Positions 45,431-54,645 of a DNA stretch of 64,000 bases are shown piece after piece; position 1 is the stretch's first letter, and every line of letters begins with the position of its first letter. Source of the DNA: Reticulitermes speratus. Its lineage: Eukaryota; Arthropoda; Insecta; Blattodea; Rhinotermitidae. Position numbers and translations under genes: made by a program. The stretch spans positions 9,141,178 to 9,205,177 of the forward strand of contig JAJKFL010000005.1 of the NCBI GenBank assembly GCA_021186555.1. Direction: 5' to 3'. A model generated the notes under the pieces. That model saw only the letters and a program-made list of their open reading frames with translations, made no database searches and was not told the origin of the DNA.

Positions 45431-45895
45431 GACTAACTAACTTCTTGAAGTAGAGTCCTTGAGAAGCCAACAGGTCCTGAGCTAGTCAAGCAATTCCCTG
45501 CATTTTATGGAACCCGAAGGTTCATTACCGCATTCACAAGCCCCTATCCTGAGCCATATTAGTCCAGTCCATGCCTCCCTCCATCCCACTTATTGAAGAT
45601 CCATTTAATATTATCCTCCCATCTACGCCTGGGTCTTCCAAGTGGTTTCGTTCCCTCAGGTCTCCCCACCAAAATCCTGTATGCACCTCTCCCCTCCCCC
45701 ATACGTGCTACATGCCCCGTTCACCTCATTCTTCTTGATTTGATCAACCGAATAATATTTGGAGAGAGGTACAGATCATAAAAGCTGCTCTTTATGCAGT
45801 CTTCTCCATTCCCCTGTTACCTCGACCGTCTTAGGCCCAAATATCTTCCTCAGCACCCTATTCTCGAACACTTCAGCCTATGTTCTGTACTAACT
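45431..45895 (-). mobile_element. 3' end of a non-LTR retrotransposon, best of three copies
   Basis: On the minus strand broken frames encode ENRVLRKIFGPKTVE, then TGHVARMGEG, then AYRILVGRPEGTKPLGRPRR and RWEDNIK. This is the conserved C terminus common to many insect RTE/jockey-type elements (established knowledge). A stop replaces the usual tryptophan before TGHVARMGE. The element ends in a TTAGTTAGTCAGTTA tail at the plus-strand left side. It is dead. Confidence 0.85.
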
Positions 45896-46138
45896 AATGC
45901 CTTATTTAATTTGCTTCTGTCTTTCTAAAGGCCTGATAATTGTACAAGATAAGTATGTGAATTAGGTTTTAGAACAGTTAGTAGGAATGAAGGCACTCTA
46001 TTGCTCATGAAGTACTTCTGCCACACAGCTTTGTTTTCTATCGTGTAAAGGCAGCACTTAACTTGTGAAACACTCATGGAAACTGAATACTGGTTGCAAG
46101 ACATTATGGAAACAGTGATCTTGCTAGACACATTAATA

Positions 46139-46434
46139 CAGGTAGGTCTCGTTTTACGACGGTTCATTTTACGACTTTTCACATTAACGACTGTTTCAAA
46201 ATATTACCTTAAATATTAGTACATACTTGGAAAAAAATTTTAGGAATTATGGAACCTATCTTATTCAAGTACTTTATATTTTGGTCTCGTTTTACGACTT
46301 TTCACTTTACGACCCTGTTTTGCTGGAACCTAACCCTGTCGTAAAACATGTCCTATTTTGGTCTCGTTTTACGACTTCATTTTACGACCCTGTTTTGCTG
46401 GAACCTAACCCTGTCGTAAAACGGGTCCTACCTG
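46139..46434. mobile_element. pogo/Tigger-type MITE (296 bp)
   Basis: It begins caggtaggtctcgttttacg and ends cgtaaaacgggtcctacctg, inverted repeats flanked by TA on both sides (46137-46138, 46435-46436), the pogo/Tc1 signature. Inside, a ~70-bp unit (ggtctcgttttacgactt, then ccctgttttgctggaaccta) is tandemly duplicated. It is non-coding. Confidence 0.88.
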
Positions 46435-46866
46435 TAGTTAAGAGAGATCTAACACTAAGGGGATGTGTCCTAAAGTACGAGATGCGCATGCATCGTCATT
46501 GCCATCTGTTTATAAAGATTTCAAGTCTGGTGCTTGTGCTTCTTCTTCTGACATGCCTTTTCTTCAGTAAGTTTGCGATGCCGTATCGGCTACATATCAA
46601 TGCAACAGAAACATGAATCATGGCCTGGTCTTCATCTTGGGAGGACTTTGGAACCGCGGGTAGTCAGGATGCCTTTCCTTGGCCTGGATTAGAATCTGGA
46701 ATACCCATTCCCGTTCATTAGTTGGTTTACCGAAAGAAGTGTTGACCCTGAGATAACAGTATTCTTTGTAGTCGGGTAAGTGTTTACTAGTGTTTTACAG
46801 GAACTTTCTGCCTTCGTCTTGTGGTGGAAAAAGATACTTGGATCACACATTAAAATTTGTCACGTG
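46435..46866. other. No recognisable gene
   Basis: Short non-repetitive interval between two MITEs with no exon-like frame. Confidence 0.5.
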
Positions 46867-47104
46867 AATATTGGCGTATATATTACCGTCAAACACAACA
46901 AACTTTTAGTAATATCAATAAATGCTACATGTTTCGGTCATTAAAGACCATCATGAGGCGGTAAAATACATTATTTAAAGTATAAGTTTTTTTTAAATCG
47001 TGTATGTTAGTGCCTAGGAAATGGTGCTTAAGGACCGAAACATTTAGCATTTATTGATGATAGTAAAATGTTGTTGTGTTGACGGTAATGTATATGCCAA
47101 TATT
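46867..47104. mobile_element. 238-bp MITE with ~75-bp inverted repeats
   Basis: The left arm aatattggcgtatatattac, then cgtcaa, atcaataaatgct and tgtttcggtc is mirrored on the right to 47104. About 85-90 percent of positions match over roughly 75 bp per arm. The centre is about 80 bp. It is non-coding and the superfamily is unknown. Confidence 0.85.
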
Positions 47105-48430
47105 GTAACAGCATAACGGGATTGATTCCATCAAAATTGTCAGATGAAGTTAATTTGGGTTCTTATTGCTTTAATTATGAAATCTGCATGAAGCTCAAAA
47201 TTAAGTAACATATTGAATGTATTACGACTTAGGTTACCATACAAATGGAACAAGCGTACGACATTGGTCAGCAGCTTTTATGTGAAACATCTTACAGTGT
47301 GGTTAACATGTAACAAACTGTTGCGACACATCACTATTTAGTTTTGTATTATTGTAACAGTATCAGTATTACAACCTCAGCTGACTTCCCTCAACATTTT
47401 AATTTTTTTTTTGTTTAGGGTCTAAGTGCATTCGTTGGTTAATAAATTTGAATTTCGCTTCAGCAATGGCAGTTTCCATCAGCATGGAGATATCTGTCGG
47501 TATTTGCAGCAGTACAGTTATATCGGCAGTAAATTATCTTCAAGCCCCGTGACGCTTGCATAATAACAAGGACAGATTCCTGGCTCAGTATGGTGTTTAT
47601 ACACATTGATCACTTCCAAATGTGAATTGAGTTCTCTGATTTTGATTGTAGTCTGTGAAGAGAGTTGGGGTTATTAAATGAATCGGCGTTTAACTGGGCT
47701 TGCAGATGGGTGCTCAAAATTGTTGAAGCAAAGGACACAGTTTTAATTGCAGCGGTTACGTAATCCTAGCCAAGTGACGAGATAGTTAGAACAATGTCAG
47801 ACTGAAACTCGTAGACGTTTCAGAAACAAAAATAAGGGAATTATTTAAAAAATTAATGAGCCTGAAAGGACAAATACAAGAATATTACAGACTTATATAG
47901 TGGCATAGCTGTTTTTAAGAAGGGGTAATAACCTACGACTAAATTGATAAAAGGATAAGAAGGGTGGTAGCTTGCAGATATACATAGTATAAGAACATTA
48001 TTTTATCCGACAACTCGTATCACTCTTCACTCGGACCGATTTCTTGTGACTGCACGCAGCGCTTACCGATGTTCAGATTTTACGTGAGTCGGGATCCACG
48101 TACTTTAGTTCAGTATGTGGCATTTAATATTAGGTGTTTGTCAGCATCGTGAAACGGAGTTTTCGTTGCAGACAGGCACCGAATGTAACAAGAATTAATT
48201 ACCACCAAAACAGATTCCCATATTATATTTGAATTAGTTGTACCCGTGCCAATAATCCTCACGTACAATGAGCAAAATACGTAATCAACATTACAGCATC
48301 TTAATTAATGAACATTGAAAATTGTAATTATGATGAATATTGAGTCATTTCTTTCGGAGATAAACGGATCAGAAGCAACGTGTAAATAACAAACAAAAGC
48401 TTCCTAGTACGTGTTAATAAGAAACAAAAC
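47105..48430. other. No recognisable gene; dispersed repeat near 48.0 kb
   Basis: About 47995-48130 (cgtatcactcttcactcgga and neighbours) resembles 11225-11350. The rest shows no domain-bearing frame. Confidence 0.4.
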
Positions 48431-48531
48431 GTTTAAATCGACAGCCCTGTCCCAAGCGGAGGCCAAGGGAAGTACATAAAATATGTTAACTTCCCTTGGC
48501 CTCCGCTTCAGGCAGCACTGTCAATTTTAAC
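48431..48531. repeat. ~43-bp inverted repeat with 15-base loop
   Basis: Arms 48431-48473 and 48489-48531 pair, with a perfect inner core gcggaggccaagggaagt and a diverged outer part. Weaker complementarity seems to extend outward on both sides, suggesting the centre of a larger palindromic element. Confidence 0.85.
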
Positions 48532-48922
48532 GTAGATTTTTTTGTTAAGCATTTATGTGAAGTAATTAAAAAAAGAGGTTGTCATGAATGTTGAATCAAT
48601 GTCGATCTTGAAAAGATCCGTTCGTTAGTTCTGTAGATCGTGATATCAAACACACTTTACCGTATAAATATATGTATGATGATGGTGATGCCTTTTGTAT
48701 ACACTCTTACACGTTTCGGTTTATATAAGCCATCCTTAGTGAGTCTTATACAGTACTGAAATAATTGAAAACGCGTATCATATACAGCTGTGTGTATACA
48801 GTGATACTAGTACTGGGAAATTGTGAGACGGAGTGGCTTGATGCAGTGCCCAGAAGCAATCTTTGTTGTGGCGGTGAATCAACATTTTGGTTCAGCAGGC
48901 TGGTGGCAGGAAGGAAGTAGTT

Positions 48923-49150
48923 GCGTGATTTCAGGCTTCCGCCGCGGTGTAAATGAGATATGCGCTCTTCTGGGATTTTAGGCAGCGTAGAATTGTAGCT
49001 TCTTACTGTTGTTTCGGGGACAACTTATCGGTCCCGTCTTCAAAGGCCAAGAAGATCCTTGGAGATGGGAACGATAGGTTGTCCCGAAACGTCGGCAAGA
49101 AACCATTCTTCACTGCGTAAAATGCAAGAAGAGCGCATATCACAAGGAGG
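48923..49150. mobile_element. Inverted-repeat element (CGTTTCGGGA family)
   Basis: Outer arms gatatgcgctcttctggga and gcaagaagagcgcatatc, and inner arms around tgtttcggggacaacttatc and gataggttgtcccgaaacg. The second copy of the family is at 38473-38707. Confidence 0.82.
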
Positions 49151-49447
49151 CCGTTGCCGCTAAACACACTTTGCTTTTCAGCGTTGCGATGTATCGACGT
49201 TCCGACTTTTCACAGCTACTTGAATCATGATTATACGAAGGTGGATCACTATTTGATTGTATGTTTGAGTAGGCATAGCTGCTTGCTGGAGGTTCTGTGC
49301 CGTGAAAACGCGTCTTAGGTTTCCACGGTGGTTAATATTGGTGTTGCAGTCTGGAGGATCATGCTGCCCATACTTTACGGTTAAAGTGACGTTGGTAAAC
49401 CACTTACTTGGCTTCATGCTGTGAAAAACAGACAAGACAGGCAATGT

Positions 49448-49885
49448 ACGTATAACGTAACATTGAGGCGCGTTCGCGTAACCTTTGGTGCCGTGGAAAA
49501 GCAGAAAATATTAAATATGGGTTTCCGTCTGCGACGTATTGTATTGACATCTGTGGCCTGTCTGGCTGTACCATATTTTTTCAAATTATGTCATGAACGA
49601 CACGGTTTTCGGAAAACAAAGTGTATTGAACATAAAATGTGTGTTTTGATTTTTCCTACGACTTTTGTGCGAAACATGCCTCATTCTAAGAAGAATTCAG
49701 CGAGATATAAATTTGCAGTCTGCAAGTTAAGTACCTGATATTCGTGTCAGATTTTAATGTAACTTGTATTTGCTTGACAGATTTTCGAGAAAATCCTCAT
49801 ATATCAAATTTCATAAAAATCCGTTCAGTGGGAGCCGAGTCCCATGCTGATGTGACATGACGAAGCTAAGAACGCAACCAGAAAC
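49448..49885. mobile_element. Element of the GCGCGTTCGCG family, right end eroded
   Basis: It begins acgtataacgtaacattgag, then gcgcgttcgcg, like the copy at 15228. The internal cagattttcgagaaaatcct and ccgttcagtgggagccgag also match. The right inverted repeat is degraded. Confidence 0.65.
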
Positions 49886-50680
49886 CGCACGATGTATAAC
49901 TTTACGTCAGGTGGTGTTGCCTGTTTGATTAGCTAAAGTATCAAGTAGCCTTGACTTTTTACACTTTTATTCTTGAGATAGTCGACTCTTATCTCGCCAC
50001 ATAACCAGCTATCCTGACGAGTTATCACGGTCTTCCTCACCATCTCCAGGCAAATGCAGGACTTGCAGTACGTAAGAGGACTTGGCCGCCTTCCATATTG
50101 TGCCCCTCTCATTTTGTCATTTTGATATTTTAAGAGCTCACACAATTGAAACATCTTCGTTGGCTTTAGACCCTGTAGCTGTTTGTCACATTTGGCCTTG
50201 ATTTGGATCTGTGAACATCTCGCATGAAAAGTGTTGTAGTGTGTTATTTATCGTAGATATACGTGGATGTGCTTTATTGCCGAAGGAAACTTTATTACCA
50301 CATTGCAGATGCTTCGAGCAAAGATTATAGAACTTAAGTGTGGACGACGTAAGGGCGCATGTCTGAAGGCGAGTCTGGTATTGATTCTGTCGTCCCGCAG
50401 CTAGAGCGTTCCAGTGGTAAGGAGCAGTTATTGTTTCTGGCGGCGGCGACAGCGTTTGAGACCCCCTGCAACGAAATTTGGAACTCGTGGCATTGGAAGT
50501 GAACAGTAGAACTTCCCTGCGCATACGCGACAGTTTATCTTGCAGGTAAACTGCCAGTCCTTTACAATTAACTCGCGTAAGCGTTCTGTTAGAGCCACTG
50601 GTTCCAGGGTATCCACAGTCGCTTTCTCCAGTGACAGATTTCAGTTTTGCAGAATCGTTGAGAGAGGCCAACGAATTGGG
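49886..50680. other. No recognisable gene
   Basis: A 161-codon minus-strand frame spans 50671-50186 but opens at a TTG, shows no domain and has no splice support. I do not call it a gene. Confidence 0.5.
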
Positions 50681-50896
50681 GGATCTTTCCTGTTATAATC
50701 CCACCACGAGAGGGGCGAAGGTTAGACGTTAGGCTGGTCTCTCTGTCATGTGTGTTTTTCTCCCTCCTTACGAGAGGGGCTTAGGTTAGACGTCAGGCTA
50801 GTCTCTGTTCACAACATGCCTCTCTACCTTAGGCTGCAGCGCCTCTACCGGTCGAGTACCGTAACAGGAATGGCGGGGTTATAACAGGAAATGTCC
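50681..50896. mobile_element. 216-bp MITE with 26-bp inverted repeats
   Basis: The left end ggatctttcctgttataatc and the right end gttataacaggaaatgtcc pair over 26 bp with four mismatches. Inside, a block around acgagaggggc and ggttagacgt is duplicated about 65 bp apart. It is non-coding and has no identified target duplication. Confidence 0.75.
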
Positions 50897-52007
50897 GAAT
50901 TCTATTCTGGTGTGCTTCAGCATGTTTTATTGAATAGACTTTCATTTGAGACGAACAGAAACATATTCTATCACATTTAATTTTTCGTGTCATCTGCGTT
51001 TTATTGATGTGTGGATCCGTAAGGTCTTTTAAAACCCAAAAGGGTCTGAAGCGTCATTTATATTATTTTTTGGAGTAGTTCCAGAAATTGTACTTGGATG
51101 CCGAGGCTGGAGGTTTGTTATTTTGTGCGTAATGATGTGAATGAAGCATTGTGTAACTGTTGGGCGTAGTGGAAGAGTGGGGACTGGCATTTCTTCCGCC
51201 CACATCGAAATAATTTAAAACTTTATTTCAATGTGGCAGTCGCTGCTGATTATCTGTGCTTTAAAAATCAGGCGTCCTCCAGGAAGGCCTCGTATCTGCA
51301 GTGCCGACGTGATGGGGGGAGCCGGTATAAATTACCGGAACCCTGCGGTCCGGAAGGGGGTCTGACTATGTTGCATATGCGTTTGTTTTTCTCGTTAGTG
51401 TCATTATCTGTCTATTGTACAAATTAACCCTTTCAGGCCAAGCCCAAGTCACTCTGCAACTGAGTCAGCCGTTCCGATTTAGCGTAAAGATTTTTAGCCG
51501 GTCCGTACTTTTTTTTGGGGGGGGGGGGCGTAAATTCTTTTTGCACCGGGGCCCGAACCCGCTCTCGGCGGCCCTGCCTACCCCAATCAGCATGTACAGT
51601 TACCCACTGCTGACCAGTACTGTTCGTAATGACGCCTTCTGCCGTTGTTATGTCAGCTCGGTGAATCCACGTTCCCTTCAAATGACAGCTTTCTTAATTC
51701 AGCCGTAAAGGATTCTGACGATATTATACTGCAGTACGTTTTGACTAATGTTTTGGCATTTCTCATACGCTTGGGGGGTTTTCCCCCCTGCCGCAGCGTT
51801 TCGAAAAGTGGATATGTTGTATTCGGATGGAAGTGGGACAGAAGGATCCTAATTTGGCGGGTCCGTTTGGCTATCAGTGGACCTCGACAAGTTGCGTAGA
51901 AATATTACTGCTTGGCATGAACATAGACGCACGATGCGGCAAACAATGCCGTGATCATCTCGCACACACCACATGTATCTGTTCCTTACACCACCACCAC
52001 CACAGTA
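50897..52007. other. No recognisable gene
   Basis: It contains a small hairpin (cacatcgaaataa against ttatttcaatgtg, about 51202-51236) and a T8G13 run at about 51510-51530. No domain-bearing frame. Confidence 0.45.
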
Positions 52008-52879
52008 CAGTGGTGCCTCACAATTCAACACTAATCCGTCGCCGAAGTAATGTCGAATTGCGAAACTGTCGAATTGCGGGACAATATTTCCCATATAAGT
52101 CTATTGAAAATAGATTAATTCGTTGTCGCACCCCCCAAGGGTGTGAGAAATACACTATTATAGTAACAACACAACAGTTTATTGAGCCTTAGATTTTGGA
52201 AGGGGGTCTTCTTTATCCTGTTCTACCTCTTCTCGTCTCCTCTTCTCCTCCCCATGTCTGAGAACACTATGAATGCCTGTTCTACCTTTGAATCTATGAA
52301 ACCATCCTCGGCTTGCTTTGAATTCCTCAGTTTTATTTGAGGTAGATCCTGGAGTTTTCTTCTGCAATTCTTCAAGAATTAACCTAGCCTTCTCACAGAT
52401 CATTGCTTGAGTTACTGGATCTCCCTTCATCTGTCTTTCTTTAATCCAGGTAATAAGCAGCTTTTCCATCTCTTCATTGATCGAAGATCTATTCTTGTCA
52501 GAAATCTTCATTGCTCCAACAGACACCCTAGCACTCATAATCTTCTCTCTCTGTTGCCAAAAAGTTGCCACAGTTGACCTAAGAACGCCATACTCTTGAG
52601 CTACACTTGTAATTTTGCTACCTTTTTGCACTTTATCTACAATTTCTTTCTTCTTCTCTGTGCTCAACCAAGTGTGTATTTTCTGTTCACTTCTGTTTTT
52701 ACTAATTCTTAATGGTGTAGGGTATGAAAAATGCAGAATTGAAAATTAGCACAAACAACACGAGCAAACACCAACGCACTTCAATAAGAACTGACAAATA
52801 ACAAATGACAACGCACAATTCTATGCACGCGCATGCGCCGGCTGGCGCATCTCAACTGTCGAATTGCGAGGCACCACTG
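52008..52879 (-). mobile_element. Internally deleted pogo/Tigger transposon (872 bp)
   Basis: The left end cagtggtgcctcacaattc and the right end, complement cagtggtgcctcgcaattcg, form inverted repeats. Both are flanked by TA (52006-52007 and 52880-52881). It encloses a DNA-binding-domain frame but no DDE catalytic region, so it cannot transpose by itself. Confidence 0.92.
52179..52730 (-). pseudogene. pogo/Tigger transposase N-terminal DNA-binding region
   Basis: The frame reads STEKKKEIVDKVQKG, then SKITSVAQEYGVLRSTVATF, a pogo/CENP-B N-terminal helix-turn-helix. A second CENPB-type domain follows: EEMEKLLITWIKERQ, then FKASRGWFHRFKGRTGIHSV. These domains normally bind the element's inverted repeats. 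The catalytic DDE domain (about 300 more residues) is missing and the frame closes at 52179 after an acidic-basic stretch. No ATG lies before the first helix; the clear domain starts at a TTG at 52667 and the frame stays open further upstream. Proteins keeping only these domains can act as repressors, which is inference here. Confidence 0.85.
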
Positions 52880-54281
52880 TACTTTGCATTACTTCGCATG
52901 TAACTTATGTAGCCGCATGCTGTTACATGTCACCACACAGCAATTTTATCACAAGAGCCGAGTCCTTGAATCCATCAATAAAACATCTTTCTTATATAAC
53001 ATTCTGGAGAGGAGGGGGAAGTTTACTAAAATAATGCGTAACTTTACATCCTTTCTGGGAACTATGATAGTTCCGCATTTCATTAGGTGTGGATTTGTTT
53101 CTCCAGCTATGATGAGTCGGTGTCTACTTCCATACGTGATGCCGTGTGGAAAGTATGTTGCAGAGACTTACTTGTAGAAAACCATAACACGATTATCTTT
53201 GTAAGATGAGAAATAAGTTATGGCTAGCCTTTTCGGAGACAGGATTTGTAGAATTGCCGTATGTGCATAACGACGTTCACTGCGTTATTGCTACGCTGAA
53301 AGCTGGTTAGTTTATTTGGAATTTTTGGGAGTGTTTCCAGTACTGATACCGAATGGAGAGGAAAAAATGTGCAAGTAGTCAGCATGTATTTGGGTGTCAA
53401 GAAATCTTGCCTGAAGCCCTTCCAGCATATCTGTCATTTTGTTCGCATAAATCGAGTATTACGTTTCAGACATCTCATGGTAATTTAACGTCGGATCATG
53501 TACAGTAATGGAATTTGTTATTTCTCACATCAGGAGCCATACTCTTAAAAAAAACTTTACACAAGAAATGATAGATCACCCTGCGACAGACTGTCCTGAA
53601 ACTTCAAGTTTATCTCATTCTTGTATTGCGTGATGTCCAGTAAAGCTGAAAATAAGTTTGAATTTTTCGTCATCCAGCTGAGGAACAGTTTTGTTCTTGA
53701 TTTCTAAGGATAACTGGACTTTTTCCAGCAAACTGTATGCACGTGTTTCCATGTTAGTTTTACTAAGCAGCATAGCTATAGTAGAAGTTGGATTGTACGG
53801 TGATGTCAGCAATTACATTTTATTAAATTCCTGTCACGTAATAGTGCAGGGGTGCACAAATTATACATTGAATATGAATTTAAAGTTATCAGAATTTTAT
53901 ACAGTTGTGTTCCTTGTCTTAGATTTATCGACTTCAGAATCTAACCTATCTTCTCAGTTCTGATATCTGTACACTCTTCAGGAGCCGGACTTTAGGAGGA
54001 AACTTAGGCAAGATCCATGTCTTTATTCGAATCAAACGTACGGTAGCAACAGTGCTCACTGCCTACGGCCGCACTGCAAGCGTGTTTGGTGGTTATGGGA
54101 AGCGGGTGACTGTCCGCGCCACACATCGGGGATAGTATGCTTAAGCTCCATTGCGTGTGACAAGAAGGGATGCCTCTCTCGAAGTTGGAGAACACAGGTT
54201 TAAAGCTTCACGATTTATCTTCTGATTAGTGTTGGGTGCGTGAATTCAGTGATTGTAGAGGTTTATTTGGGGTGTTCAATC
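52880..54281. other. No recognisable gene; isolated hAT-like end near 53853
   Basis: caggggtgcacaaatt at about 53853 matches the left terminus of the 165-bp hAT-type MITEs, but no right end or target duplication is visible. The rest has only short, featureless frames. Confidence 0.4.

Positions 54282-54334
<53 letters not shown>
54282..54334. repeat. (AT)n(AG)n compound microsatellite
   Basis: About 20 bases of AT followed by about 33 of AG. Confidence 0.96.
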
Positions 54335-54337
<3 letters not shown>

Positions 54338-54645
54338 ACGGAAATTTAAGGACTTGTTGAAGACCTAACCAATGTCTGTCTGTAGCTATGAGGTAAGGAA
54401 AAATAAGGAATTACGGGCGTAAATAAAGTTACATAATAATAACAATAATAAGAGTAATAATATTTATTGAGTTCTTACATCGTACACATGTTTGGAGCTA
54501 CCCACCGATTAACACCACGGTTCTTCCCTTCTGTATTCATTGTTTGTATCAAGAAATTATTTTAAGTTCCATATATTTCATTCAGTTTAACCACATCTAT
54601 GACACATAGTTCCAGTCATTGTAAGCGAAGTCTTTCGTCTGAGAA

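Noticed and set aside
50186..50671. 161-codon minus-strand frame
   Set aside because: It opens at TTG, has no recognisable domain or splice context, and low-complexity composition does not favour coding.
53850..53870. Third complete hAT-type MITE
   Set aside because: Only one terminus is present; no matching right end or duplication within 1 kb.
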